Part shown: piece after piece, positions 34,381-43,664 of the stretch | Layout: every line of letters begins with the position of its first letter | Numbering within the stretch: position 1 is the stretch's first letter | Assembly (NCBI GenBank): GCA_007693485.1 | Contig: REDM01000145.1 | Span: forward strand, 1 to 45,154 | Source of the DNA: Spirochaetaceae bacterium | Lineage (GTDB): Bacteria; Spirochaetota; Spirochaetia; DSM-27196; PWMO01 | Direction: 5' to 3' | Length of the DNA: 45,154 nucleotides | Notes under the pieces: generated by a model | What the model saw: the letters and a program-made list of their open reading frames with translations, nothing else | What the model was told of the DNA's origin: nothing | Databases searched by the model: none | Program-made: the position numbers and the translations under genes

Positions 34381-35691
34381 ATGCGTTCCCGGTCGATTCT
34401 CGCATTTGACGTCTATCTCACCGTTGCAACAATCAGTCTCCTTCTGATTGGAATTCTATTTGTCTACTCCAGTGGTTTCAACGCTACTGGACAGATGATC
34501 ACCCGCGAATACGTGAGGCAGATCATCTGGGCTTCCACCGGACTTGTGTTGCTGGTTACCGTTGCATTTGTCGATTACAGCGTGATCAAGCCGTGGGTGG
34601 GATACCTGTACGGACTGGGGCTGCTGCTCATCGTTCTGACGCTGATGTTTGGACGGGTAGTGAACGGGGCTCGTGCGTGGATCGGAATCGGTATACTGGG
34701 AATTCAGCCGTCCGAGTTCGTGAAGATAGCGACCATCCTCGTATTCGCACTGTTTCTCGAGCAGGTGGGTGCAAAAATACAACGGATTCCATACCTCCTG
34801 CTCGGATCGGCGCTGTTTCTGCTTCCGTTCGGCCTCATTCTTCTCCAACCCGACTTTGGTACTGCGGCGGTGTTCTTTCCCGTATTTCTCGTCATGTGTT
34901 TTTTCGCGGGAGCAAAGATCCGACATCTCGTCTTTATTGCCGGCACCGCGCTGCTGGTTTTGGTATTCACCATGCTTCCGGCATGGGAAATCTACATCTA
35001 CGGCCGACGAATTCCCGCGTTTGAAGTGTTTTCCAGCGTCAGATTGAAGATCTTCGTGCTTCTCGGCATTGGTGCGGTCTGCCTGGTTTCCGTTGCCGGA
35101 CTGGTTCTCCTGAAGCGACGATACTTTTATTGGATCGCCTATGGCACCGTCATTGTTGGTTTGGCCCTGGGTGCGTCGCTCGGAACCCGGGCAGTGATTC
35201 GAGACTATCAGCTGATGCGGCTGGTCGTGTTCATGAACCCGTACGTCGACCCGCGGGGATCCGGGTGGAACGTCATCCAATCGATAACGGCGGTTGGATC
35301 GGGCGGAATCAGCGGGAAAGGATTTCTTCAGGGCACCCAGAGCCACTTTCATTTCTTGCCGGAGCAGAGCACCGACTTCATCTTCGCCATTGTGGCGGAG
35401 GAGTGGGGATTTCTCGGTGCTCTTGTGGTGTTCAGTCTGTTCCTGCTTATTCTGTTTCGCGGACTGTACATCGCAACAGTTGCCAAAGACCGTTTCGCCG
35501 GTTTCGTTGCAACCGGAGTGGTCGCGCTCTTCATGACGCACTTCCTGGTGAACGTTGGTATGGCGATTGGCCTCATGCCCGTCGCCGGAATCCCCCTTCT
35601 CTTTGTATCGTACGGCGGTTCGTCGATGTGGGCCGGTCTGATTGGCATTGGTCTTCTGATGAGCATCTATCACCACCGATATCGGTACTGA
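34381..35691 (+). CDS. rodA: SEDS peptidoglycan glycosyltransferase RodA
   Basis: A 436-aa polytopic protein of the SEDS family that polymerises lipid II into glycan strands during elongation, partnered with PBP2. About ten transmembrane segments. Family motifs: GRVVNGARAWIGIGILGIQPSEFVKIATI, the segment LLQPDFGTAAVFFPVF with its conserved Asp, QSITAVGSGGISGKGFLQGTQ and HFLPEQSTDFIFAIVAEEWGF. An inserted stretch between about residues 200 and 240 makes it longer than the usual 370-380. Last of the rod-shape operon genes before the radical-SAM gene, 10 bp away. Confidence 0.96.
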   Translation: MRSRSILAFDVYLTVATISLLLIGILFVYSSGFNATGQMITREYVRQIIWASTGLVLLVTVAFVDYSVIKPWVGYLYGLGLLLIVLTLMFGRVVNGARAWIGIGILGIQPSEFVKIATILVFALFLEQVGAKIQRIPYLLLGSALFLLPFGLILLQPDFGTAAVFFPVFLVMCFFAGAKIRHLVFIAGTALLVLVFTMLPAWEIYIYGRRIPAFEVFSSVRLKIFVLLGIGAVCLVSVAGLVLLKRRYFYWIAYGTVIVGLALGASLGTRAVIRDYQLMRLVVFMNPYVDPRGSGWNVIQSITAVGSGGISGKGFLQGTQSHFHFLPEQSTDFIFAIVAEEWGFLGALVVFSLFLLILFRGLYIATVAKDRFAGFVATGVVALFMTHFLVNVGMAIGLMPVAGIPLLFVSYGGSSMWAGLIGIGLLMSIYHHRYRY

Positions 35692-35701
35692 GTCGCATCT
35701 C

Positions 35702-38239
35702 ATGCAGAGAATCATCCCTCATCGCGATCTCCTTCCACTGCTGAGTCGTGTCGAGCAGCCATCCCGGTACGTAGGCGGTGAGTACGGCTCCGTCCCGCCA
35801 ATGGACGAGTCGATGCAACCCCGAGAGCTGGTTGTTGCGCTCTGCTTTCCGGATCTCTATGAGATCGGTATGTCGAATACGGCGATCAAGATCATCTACG
35901 ACATGTTGAATCGCATCGATGGGATCCGATGCGAACGGGTATTTCTCCCGGCGCCCGATTTCGAAGCGGCGCTTCGTACGGCGCGTGTTCCCCTCTACAC
36001 GCTTGAGTCGGGTATCCCGCTGCTTGAATGCGATATTGTTGCCTTCTCGATCGGCTACGAGCTCTCTGCGACCAACGTGCTCGCGGTTCTTGACCTTGGA
36101 CAGATCCCGCTGCACTGGGCCCAACGTACCGCTTCGAACCCCGTGGTAATCTGTGGTGGGCCGGGGGTTGCCGGAAACCCGGCGCCCCTCGGCCGGTTCT
36201 TCGATGGTGTGTTTGTTGGTGAGGCTGAGGCTGCCTTCGCTGAGCTTGCCGCCCAGGCGCGTGATTGCGTGCACAACGGAGATCGGGACAAAATTCGCGA
36301 TCTTCTTCACGTCCATCCCAACGTCTGGCATCAACGTCGTTCCCAGCCGGTACGACGGGCAATCTGGAACGCATTTGGCCGGCACGCAACCACCATGAAC
36401 GTGCCGGTGCCCAATATGCGGGTGGTCCAGGATCACGGCGTAGTCGAGATCATGCGCGGCTGCCCGCAGGGCTGCCGCTTCTGTGCTGCAGGGGTATTCT
36501 ACCGGCCATATCGCATGAAGAGTGTCAGCGCCGTCCTGGAGGAAGTCGACCATCTTGTTCACCGGTGTGGCTACCGCTACATTTCGCTCTCATCTCTGAG
36601 TTCCGGCGACTACCACGATATTTTTGGACTCTTTCAGACACTGAATCAACGCTTCGCGCCCTTTGGGGTTTCGTTTGCTCTGCCGTCGCTTCGAATTAAC
36701 TCGATGACGCTTCCACTCCTTGAGGAGGTTTCACGGGTACGCAAAAGCGGACTCACCTTCGCCGTCGAAACCCCATCCGAAGCCGGCCAGTACGCAATGA
36801 ATAAACTCGTTCCGCTTGAGAAGACTATCGAGATTCTTCGCGAAGCGAAGGCTCGTGGATGGCGGGTTGCGAAGTTTTATTTCATGATCGGGCTCCCGGT
36901 TCCAACAACAGATGGGGCTGACCAGGCCGACCAGATCATCGATTTCTTTCACCAGATATCTCGAGCGGTGAAGATGAACTATAATCTGGCGATCGCAACT
37001 TTCATTCCTAAACCGCATACCCCGTTTCAATGGGCTCCCCAGCTCTCTGAAGATGAAAGCGTTGAGTTGATTCGGCGAATTAAATACGGCCTCAAGCCAT
37101 TGGGCATCAAAGTGGGGTATCAGGCGCCGTTTCACTCGTTGCTCGAAGGGGTACTGTCTCGAGGCACCCACGAGACCGGATCGCTTGTCGAAGAGGCATT
37201 TCAACGCGGTTGTCGGCTTGACGCGTGGGAAGAACATCAGCGCCGCGACGTATGGCGCGACCTGTTTGAACACAACCCACAGCTGGTCGATGCCGCGTTA
37301 TGCGGTACAACACCAGGTGCACCATTACCGTGGCGAACCGTTCACTCAGGGGTGGGGGAGCCGGCTCTTCGCCGCGAGCTCGAACGCTCCCGCGACGGCC
37401 TGCTCACCGAGCAGTGTGCGCCTGAATGTTCCGACAAATGCGGCGTATGCAACCGACACACTGCTGTTCGCGATCTTGGTGCCACGAACGAGTCAGACGA
37501 ACAATCGCAGGCCCCGCTGCCGGCGCCCCCCGTACTCGAGCCGCCAAAAGATGATTCATCGAAGCCTTCATCGCAGATGACCTACGTGGTCTTCTCGTAC
37601 GAAAAGCGTGGTCCGGCAGCCTTTGTTCCGCATCTGGCCCTGCTTTCGGTCTTCGAGCGATCGCTCGTCCGCGCCGGAATCAACGCGCACTTCACTGAGG
37701 GGTACAATCCCAAACCCCGCCTTGAGTTTGCCCAACCGCTCTCGGTAGGAATCGAGTCGTTTCATGAAATTGCCTCGGTATATGTCCAGAATACCATACA
37801 CGCTGACAGTTTTTGCCAGGCATTGAATCCGGTCCTCCCGCCTGGATTTGTGATCACCGGTGCCACCGCCACGCCGTACAGCCACGGAGCGCCAAAACGT
37901 GCGTCGCTGATGTCCCGGTTCTGGGGCGCCCGGTACCGAATCGAATTTCCGCTCGGAGCGACACGGCATACCGCCGAACCGGTGCTTCGGGCGGCGGAGA
38001 CCCAGGACTTCATCCGGGATATCCACATTGAGTCGGTATCCGAGCAGATCAGCGCCATTGAACTCTCACTGCAGCAACACCCTCGGTCGGGAATCATGAA
38101 ATGGCTCACCGCCATATACGACCAATCGCCGTTTGAACGGGGAATACGTCTCACCCGACTGCAAAGTTATGCCAGATCAGAGCAGACCGAAGATCAGGAA
38201 GCAGGGGAGGGGCCTGCCCCCTTCCTGCCTCAGCGATGA
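35702..38239 (+). CDS. Radical SAM protein fused to a DUF2344 domain
   Basis: An 845-aa protein. The N-terminal part (about 1-200) resembles a cobalamin-binding-like domain (CFPDLYEIGMSNTAIKIIYDMLN). The radical SAM core has the iron-sulfur motif RGCPQGCRFCAAGVFYRPYR (CxxxCxxC, Cys near residues 255-262), GLTFAVETPSEAGQYAMNK and KFYFMIGLPVPT. After a Pro-rich linker (about 600-625), the C-terminal 200 residues match the radical SAM-linked DUF2344 domain (YEKRGPAAFVPHLALLSVFERSLVRAGINAHFTEGYNPKPRLEFAQPLSVGIES). Some bacteria carry these as separate adjacent genes. Substrate unknown. Its stop overlaps the end of mazG by 10 bp in convergent orientation. Confidence 0.9.
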   Translation: MQRIIPHRDLLPLLSRVEQPSRYVGGEYGSVPPMDESMQPRELVVALCFPDLYEIGMSNTAIKIIYDMLNRIDGIRCERVFLPAPDFEAALRTARVPLYTLESGIPLLECDIVAFSIGYELSATNVLAVLDLGQIPLHWAQRTASNPVVICGGPGVAGNPAPLGRFFDGVFVGEAEAAFAELAAQARDCVHNGDRDKIRDLLHVHPNVWHQRRSQPVRRAIWNAFGRHATTMNVPVPNMRVVQDHGVVEIMRGCPQGCRFCAAGVFYRPYRMKSVSAVLEEVDHLVHRCGYRYISLSSLSSGDYHDIFGLFQTLNQRFAPFGVSFALPSLRINSMTLPLLEEVSRVRKSGLTFAVETPSEAGQYAMNKLVPLEKTIEILREAKARGWRVAKFYFMIGLPVPTTDGADQADQIIDFFHQISRAVKMNYNLAIATFIPKPHTPFQWAPQLSEDESVELIRRIKYGLKPLGIKVGYQAPFHSLLEGVLSRGTHETGSLVEEAFQRGCRLDAWEEHQRRDVWRDLFEHNPQLVDAALCGTTPGAPLPWRTVHSGVGEPALRRELERSRDGLLTEQCAPECSDKCGVCNRHTAVRDLGATNESDEQSQAPLPAPPVLEPPKDDSSKPSSQMTYVVFSYEKRGPAAFVPHLALLSVFERSLVRAGINAHFTEGYNPKPRLEFAQPLSVGIESFHEIASVYVQNTIHADSFCQALNPVLPPGFVITGATATPYSHGAPKRASLMSRFWGARYRIEFPLGATRHTAEPVLRAAETQDFIRDIHIESVSEQISAIELSLQQHPRSGIMKWLTAIYDQSPFERGIRLTRLQSYARSEQTEDQEAGEGPAPFLPQR

Positions 38240-39084
38240 GCGTCGCCCTGAATCTGTTTTGCGGCGGCCCAGAGACGCTCCATTTCGTCGAGGTGTTCAG
38301 CCGACGGTTGAGCACCCTCCGCCCGTAGATTCGCTTCGATATACGCAAAACGGTGCCGGAACCGCTCGTTCGCACCGTGCAGAGCCATTGTGGGATCGAT
38401 GTGCAATTTTCTGGACAGGTTCACAACGGAAAACAGCAGATCTCCGATTTCGTGTTCGATGCCGGCGCCACCATGCTCCAGTTCCCGTTCCAGCTCTTCA
38501 ATCTCTTCCCGAACCTTCTCGAATACCGGCGCATGGTCCTTCCAGTCAAACCCGACCTTGCCGGCCTTTTTTTGAAGCTTGACCGCCGTATCGAGGGGCG
38601 GCAGGTTCCGTTTCACTCCGTCCAGGATACCCGTTTTTGATTGTTTTCCTTCAACGGTAACCTTGATCTCTTCCCACTGCTGTTTTACCCGTTCAGAATC
38701 CCGCGCCACGGCATCACCAAACACATGAGGGTGGCGACGGACCAGCTTCTCCGCAATCTCGCTGAGCACGTCGCTCACGGAAAAATCACCGGACTGTTCA
38801 TACACGTACGCGATCATCACCGCGATCAGTAATACATCACCCAGCTCTTCGCGGACCCCGGTTACGTCACCCGTAGAGATCGAATCGATGCACTCAAAGG
38901 CTTCTTCGAGCAGAAACCCTTTCAGCGTATCCGCCGTCTGCTCGATGTCCCACGGACAGCCTTCAGGGCCGCGAAGCACGCGAATGATCTCATAGAATCG
39001 CCCGAATGCCGCCAGCGCCGGCGCATCATCATACCGAGCCCGCCCATTTCCGTCGGACCTATCGTTTCCCTGTCGATCGTTCAT
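38230..39084 (-). CDS. mazG: Nucleoside triphosphate pyrophosphohydrolase MazG
   Basis: A 284-aa all-alpha hydrolase that converts NTPs to NMPs, thought to remove damaged or excess nucleotides. Two MazG domains: the first has GPEGCPWDIEQTADTLKGFLLEEAFECIDSI and REELGDVLLIAVMIAYV (the EExxE and ELGD metal-binding helices), and the second has FEKVREEIEELEREL and EHEIGDLLFSVVNLSRKLHIDP. An N-terminal 25-residue extension is hydrophilic. A good Shine-Dalgarno sequence (AAAAAGGAT) precedes the ATG. The 155 bp upstream of the gene, to 39239, hold no other gene and no strong promoter that I can see. Confidence 0.95.
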   Translation of the reverse strand: MNDRQGNDRSDGNGRARYDDAPALAAFGRFYEIIRVLRGPEGCPWDIEQTADTLKGFLLEEAFECIDSISTGDVTGVREELGDVLLIAVMIAYVYEQSGDFSVSDVLSEIAEKLVRRHPHVFGDAVARDSERVKQQWEEIKVTVEGKQSKTGILDGVKRNLPPLDTAVKLQKKAGKVGFDWKDHAPVFEKVREEIEELERELEHGGAGIEHEIGDLLFSVVNLSRKLHIDPTMALHGANERFRHRFAYIEANLRAEGAQPSAEHLDEMERLWAAAKQIQGDAHR

Positions 39085-39239
39085 CTGGTATCCTTTTTGA
39101 TCGTGTCACGTTCGCGCATTCGAATCGCTCACCGCCGCTCGCACAATCTTTGTAAGTAGACCGAATATCCATTATCGGAAGTGCTGAATATGACGCGATC
39201 GTTCTGTTTGTTTGGTTGAGCACGGTGCGGTGCGTCTCC

Positions 39240-39524
39240 TCAGTCGCGGTGTTCACTGATGCGGGAATAGATCCGCACCAGAATGTAGGACGCAATGAGC
39301 GGAGGGAAGACATTCACCGAGTTGTTGAGGTTGGCCAGCGTCTGGATGATGTCCTCAAAAAAGTAGTGAATCAACCCACCGAGAAACGACCCCACCAACG
39401 CCACGATGAGAGCGCCCCAGAATCGCCCGATAAACGGCTTTCGCAGAATGAACGTGAACAGAATCGTCATCGCGAATCCAATTACCAGGTAGGTTAATCC
39501 GATGGTCAAATAGAATGTTGTCAT
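39240..39524 (-). CDS. Small three-helix membrane protein
   Basis: A 94-aa protein with three likely transmembrane segments: about 4-25 (FYLTIGLTYLVIGFAMTILFTFIL), 34-54 (FWGALIVALVGSFLGGLIHYFF) and 70-87 (VNVFPPLIASYILVRIY). The middle segment (VALVGSFLGG) recalls the GlsB/YeaQ family of small transglycosylase-associated membrane proteins, but the match is weak. A strong Shine-Dalgarno sequence (TAAGGAG) precedes the ATG. Last gene of the minus-strand cluster that begins with the sigma-54 activator; 47 bp separate it from the upstream lipoprotein-like gene. Confidence 0.6.
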   Translation of the reverse strand: MTTFYLTIGLTYLVIGFAMTILFTFILRKPFIGRFWGALIVALVGSFLGGLIHYFFEDIIQTLANLNNSVNVFPPLIASYILVRIYSRISEHRD

Positions 39525-39571
39525 TGTAGCTCCTTAGAGAGGAATCGGTTAACGTTTGTTGTCGGGCAGCG

Positions 39572-40456
39572 TTACGGCTGTACCATACTCGCATACATCA
39601 GACCGACCGGTTCGCTGTAAACTGCGACCGCAGGATTACTGGGGTTAAAACCGTACCCAAAAACGAAAATTGCGATGGCAAAGTTCGGTGTTCCGAGTAT
39701 GCTTTCGAACTCTGTTATACTACTCACATCCGAATGGGCTGAAGAATAGTTATTCGTTGGATCAATAACAAGCGGGAGAAACGGCCGGAGTTCGCCGCTT
39801 CCTATCACTCGACGAAGGCGGATAACGTTGAATTCGCTTTGCGATACGTTTTGTGGCCAACGTACGAATGCGTCGAACGGTTCTCCAAAAGGAGATGATG
39901 GCTCCCCTGCAGGAAAGAGCCCCACTTCGATCGGAACCATTCGCTGGAAAGGTTGTTCCGCGAAAGCGATTTCGGGGGCAATTCGAATCAATGGAGGCTG
40001 TGAGGATGTAGGGTTAGCGATTCGGCGGTATCCGCGATTTGTCAAAGCGATATCCGGCCGTGGGAAGCCTGTTTCCCGAAGGGCTACGCGGTCATCATGG
40101 AATCGCTCTTCCGCAACTCCATGATCGTAAAACCGGTAATAGATCTCATAACCGAGAAACCCGGCGAGGTTGTTTGACGGATTATTGATGAAAACTGCCG
40201 TAGGAAGATCATTGATTTGCCCTCTGGGGGGAAGCGGGAAACTCGTAATGGAATCTTCAGCCGGTGGAAAAAAGAAAACCCCAACCTCCAACCCACAGGT
40301 GGTGAAAGCTGCCATGGCGATGATTATCGCTACTATACCGATTCCAGGACATCTCGAGCGTTGGGGAATGTTCTCGGTGACGGCAGACAGCCCCACCCCG
40401 CCGCCCTTCCGACCGTGGACACCCGAGCCAATTCCCTCTTCCCGGTTGAGGTTCAT
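39572..40456 (-). CDS. Putative lipoprotein of unknown function
   Basis: A 294-aa protein. A hydrophilic start is followed by a hydrophobic stretch (about residues 37-53, GIGIVAIIIAMAAFTTC) with Cys54 in AFTTCGLE, a poor lipobox (Thr at -1), so acylation is uncertain; spirochaete lipoboxes are relaxed. The remaining 240 residues are beta-rich with many Pro, Phe and Asn (VGVFFFPPAEDSITSFPLPP). No domain is recognised. The ATG at 40456, 8 nt after the cyclase stop, is preferred; an in-frame ATG at 40507 would overlap the cyclase. By eye its DNA is more AT-rich than its neighbours. Cell location predicted as envelope. Confidence 0.5.
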   Translation of the reverse strand: MNLNREEGIGSGVHGRKGGGVGLSAVTENIPQRSRCPGIGIVAIIIAMAAFTTCGLEVGVFFFPPAEDSITSFPLPPRGQINDLPTAVFINNPSNNLAGFLGYEIYYRFYDHGVAEERFHDDRVALRETGFPRPDIALTNRGYRRIANPTSSQPPLIRIAPEIAFAEQPFQRMVPIEVGLFPAGEPSSPFGEPFDAFVRWPQNVSQSEFNVIRLRRVIGSGELRPFLPLVIDPTNNYSSAHSDVSSITEFESILGTPNFAIAIFVFGYGFNPSNPAVAVYSEPVGLMYASMVQP

Positions 40457-40463
40457 GGAACAC

Positions 40464-42830
40464 TCAGCCGGTGGGCGCTGCTGGTTCCGTGATGTCCACA
40501 AGTTCATAGATCAGTACCGGTCGGTTCTTTCCCTTGACCCGGATATTGTCGAGTTCGCGCGCAATGACACGGTCTTTTACCAGACCGTAGGTGTATTCAC
40601 TGATGATGATCCCGGTTCCGTACTGCTTGTTGGTACCTTCGAGTCGGGCACCGAGATTCACGTTGTCGCCCATGAGCGTGTAGTTCATTCGCCCCAGCGA
40701 CCCCATATTCCCCACCGTCATGATGCCTGAGTTGATTCCAATTCCAATTTCGATCCGCTTCTCTTTTGGCCAGGACTCGTTGAGCTGGCGCAACGCCTCC
40801 ATTTGACGGAGCGCGCAACAGCACGCGAGGAACGCGTGCTCCTCTTGGGGCAACGGAGCGCCCCAGAAGCACATGATCTCATCACCCACGTATTTGTCGA
40901 GGGTACCCTGGTAGTCCAGGATGATGTCGGTCATCGCAGTCAGATAGATGTTGAGGTGGTTGACCAGCTCCTGGGGGGTCATCGACTCAGACAGTGTTGT
41001 GAATCCGCGAATGTCTGAGAAGAAGACCGTAAGCTCCTTGTCTACGCCGCCAAGCTCGGGCGGACGCTCGAGAATCTGATCTACTACCCGAGGACTGACG
41101 TATTTCCCGAACATATCGCGGATTCGGCGTTTATCTTTCTCTTCGGTCATGACGCGGTACACCACAATCGAAACGAAGGCAAAAATCATCGCCAAGGCGG
41201 GTGCACTGAAGTTCAAAACAACGGTGCGTGCGTCGAACATCAACGTCGTCACGAAGAACCAGACAACAACGAGGGCCAGTGAAACCAGAAACGACCAGAC
41301 GATGGAGAGACGCGACGTCATGAAGGAAGTGATCGCGGCGAGTGCCACAATCACCAGCAGATCGACCCAGGCCGGCACGTGGTGAAGAAACCGGTCCATG
41401 ATGATGGTATTCAATGCGTTGGCGTGAACTTCGACCCCGTACATCAGACCAAAGGGAGTCGTCAACTCGTCCGCAGCCATGCCGGGCGCAAACGCTCCCA
41501 CCATCAGGATCGCGTTTTCCACCGCTCGGGTGGGTGGCCAGGTCTGGGGGTCAATGCCGGGTACCCGAGCCGAGTAGCCAACGTAGGGTCGGACGGTGAA
41601 GGTTTGGCGACCATCGCGCGCCGCACTCGACCGTGGCCCCATGAAGTTGATCAGCATGCTTCCGGTAGCGTCAATGGGAATCCGCACCTCGGGCACGGTG
41701 CGGTAGACCGCTTCAGCAGTCACTTCCCCTGCCCGATTCCGTCGTTCGGGTCGAACCAGAACCTGATGTGGTTCCCATCGGCCGTTTCGCCAATCGAATC
41801 GTTCGGGATTGGGGATCCGAATATGACTCCCAATTACGACTTCAAGGTCTTCGAGAGCAACATTGAAGTAGTCCGCGGCGAGTGCGAGCGTAATTGCGGG
41901 AATGAACTCATCGCGGTAGCGCCGAACGAGAAAGTCACCGTTCTCGCCCGATCGCGGCGCAGAGGCTTCCATATCGGTGTGCAGCTGCGCAATGACGGAT
42001 TCCGTAACCGGATAGTCGATGGTGTGGTCTCGTCCAGTGCGATCAAACCAGACCAGTCTCTCGAACCGGTCTGTGTCGAGCACCATTCCGGCGCGCACAT
42101 CACCCAGCGACATGGTTTCCAGTAATCGCGAGGAACGAGACACCAGCGCCTGGCGGCGATAGACCTGGTCGAAATCTTCGGCAAAATTGGCGTGTCCGTA
42201 ACCCCGCGACGCACGCGCAAACGGAACCAGCGGCGGCTGAAGACCAAAGTGCGACGGCATTCCGGTGAAGTCACCGCGTACGTTCGTGATCTTCCCGGCG
42301 GCTTCGAACAGTGCGTCGTGGCGGGAAAACAGTTCATCTTCCGCGCCCGCCGGCGGCTCGGCGCTGTCGAGGATGGTTTCGAGGAATACCCTGCGGTTGT
42401 CCCGCATGGCCTGGACCAGGAGTGCATCGTTAAACGCTTCGGTTTCCGGCTCGATGAAAAAGAGGTCGAGAAACAGGGCGCGTTCGCGACGGTTGGAATC
42501 CCGAATACGGGAAAACGCGTGTGCGAGATCGGCGTGGCGCGATCGAGGAAAGGGCCAGCGCCCGATCTGGGAGAGCGTTGAGAAATCGATCCCGATAATG
42601 ATGATGTCGTCGGAGACGAAGGGGTTTCGCTCAACGACCGTCACCCCTTCCTGTACCCGAGTTGGGGAAAACCCGTCCTTGAGCCGGAAATGGAGGTCGA
42701 GCGTGCGCAGTTCCATGCGCTCGATGATCGGAGTTCCCCAGTTGAGGGCCGCGATGACGACAATCACCGCAAGCCCAATAAAGAGCCCGAATACCCGTGT
42801 TTCAAGGAGTTTTCTTCGGCGTCCTGCCAT
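40464..42830 (-). CDS. CHASE2-domain adenylate cyclase
   Basis: A 788-aa membrane-bound class III nucleotide cyclase. An N-terminal transmembrane helix (about 13-32) leads to a large extracytoplasmic CHASE2 sensor (about 35-440, containing DDIIIIGIDFSTLSQIGRWPFPRS). Three transmembrane helices follow (about 490-570), then the catalytic domain (about 590-770) with metal Asp in VFFSDIRGFTTLSE and LDKYVGDEIMCFWGAPL. The Lys before YVGD and Thr in YTLMGDNVNLGARLEG predict ATP rather than GTP use. It likely converts an envelope signal to cAMP. Located between a TPR protein and a putative lipoprotein, which suggests a signalling cluster; the stimulus is unknown. Confidence 0.93.
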   Translation of the reverse strand: MAGRRRKLLETRVFGLFIGLAVIVVIAALNWGTPIIERMELRTLDLHFRLKDGFSPTRVQEGVTVVERNPFVSDDIIIIGIDFSTLSQIGRWPFPRSRHADLAHAFSRIRDSNRRERALFLDLFFIEPETEAFNDALLVQAMRDNRRVFLETILDSAEPPAGAEDELFSRHDALFEAAGKITNVRGDFTGMPSHFGLQPPLVPFARASRGYGHANFAEDFDQVYRRQALVSRSSRLLETMSLGDVRAGMVLDTDRFERLVWFDRTGRDHTIDYPVTESVIAQLHTDMEASAPRSGENGDFLVRRYRDEFIPAITLALAADYFNVALEDLEVVIGSHIRIPNPERFDWRNGRWEPHQVLVRPERRNRAGEVTAEAVYRTVPEVRIPIDATGSMLINFMGPRSSAARDGRQTFTVRPYVGYSARVPGIDPQTWPPTRAVENAILMVGAFAPGMAADELTTPFGLMYGVEVHANALNTIIMDRFLHHVPAWVDLLVIVALAAITSFMTSRLSIVWSFLVSLALVVVWFFVTTLMFDARTVVLNFSAPALAMIFAFVSIVVYRVMTEEKDKRRIRDMFGKYVSPRVVDQILERPPELGGVDKELTVFFSDIRGFTTLSESMTPQELVNHLNIYLTAMTDIILDYQGTLDKYVGDEIMCFWGAPLPQEEHAFLACCCALRQMEALRQLNESWPKEKRIEIGIGINSGIMTVGNMGSLGRMNYTLMGDNVNLGARLEGTNKQYGTGIIISEYTYGLVKDRVIARELDNIRVKGKNRPVLIYELVDITEPAAPTG

Positions 42831-42890
42831 ACCTGCCCTACGCTCCGGGCCGGCGCCGTCGCGCCCGCCGACCCAGGGGTCGTGACGCCG

Positions 42891-43574
42891 CTAGTTGTGC
42901 ACCGACAGCGCGATTATACGGGTTCTTGCGAGATTTGTCCAAGTGCTGCCGGCGTGGTTCTGTACCAGACGATTGTAATACTCGGTCGCGGCCGGCGAAT
43001 CCCCCTGCTGTTCGGCGATCCGGCCGAGCGCGAACAGTGCACGCGGTACTTCGGGACTATCGAAGGAATCGACCAGCTGTGTCAGCAACCGGCTCGCCCG
43101 GTCAACACCGCCGCCTTCTTCCGCGGCTGCGGCGGCATTGAACAGCGAGATCGGTGTCAGATAGCTGTCGGGGAACCCGGTTGCGGCCTGCTCAAAGTCC
43201 GCCGATGCCGCATCCCATTGCTCGAGCTCCCAGTTCATGCTTCCCCGCACAAAGAGCGCGCGCTGCGCGGCTCCAAACCGCGGGTAGTCGGCCGTGATGC
43301 CGTCGACGTCCGCGGTGATCTGCGCAGCGAGGGATTGGCGCCGGGCGTCGTCCGTGGTTTCGGAGAACTCCTCGAAGAGTTCCTGAACGGATTCGGCAGC
43401 TACCCGAGCGCGTTCTTCGCGGGCGCCACGAAACTCAAGATAGAAAAACAGGCCGATGACGATACCGACCACGGCCACAAGAATGGCCAGAAGCGGTTTT
43501 CGGTTGCGCTGCAAAAAATTGGAGACGGTGGTGAGAATCTTCGTTGTTGTGTCTTGTACCTCGGTAGTCGGCAT
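42891..43574 (-). CDS. Membrane-anchored YfgM-like TPR protein
   Basis: A 227-aa protein: a short cytoplasmic start, a transmembrane helix (about residues 28-47, PLLAILVAVVGIVIGLFFYL), then a helical periplasmic domain with TPR-like spacing (FGAAQRALFVRGSMNWELEQWDAASADFEQAATGFPDSYL, RALFALGRIAEQQGDSPAATEYYNRLVQNHAGS). This arrangement resembles YfgM, which works with the PpiD/SecYEG translocon in E. coli; the similarity is structural and the role here is inferred. The ATG at 43574 is chosen for the Shine-Dalgarno sequence AAAGGAG, 11 nt upstream; the in-frame ATG at 43631 lacks one. A hairpin (43626-43639, CCCCA/TGGGG arms) lies upstream of it. Confidence 0.7.
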   Translation of the reverse strand: MPTTEVQDTTTKILTTVSNFLQRNRKPLLAILVAVVGIVIGLFFYLEFRGAREERARVAAESVQELFEEFSETTDDARRQSLAAQITADVDGITADYPRFGAAQRALFVRGSMNWELEQWDAASADFEQAATGFPDSYLTPISLFNAAAAAEEGGGVDRASRLLTQLVDSFDSPEVPRALFALGRIAEQQGDSPAATEYYNRLVQNHAGSTWTNLARTRIIALSVHN

Positions 43575-43664
43575 TGCCGGCGTTCTCCTTTTGTCGCTGC
43601 GGACCGTGAATCGATCCGGTATGATCCCCACGCATGGGGTGTTGTATCGGGAAACCGTCCCGGT

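Noticed and set aside
43626-43639. CCCCA/TGGGG hairpin as a terminator of the sigma-54 activator
   Set aside because: No T-run follows on the minus strand; it may only be a weak structure in the leader of the next gene.
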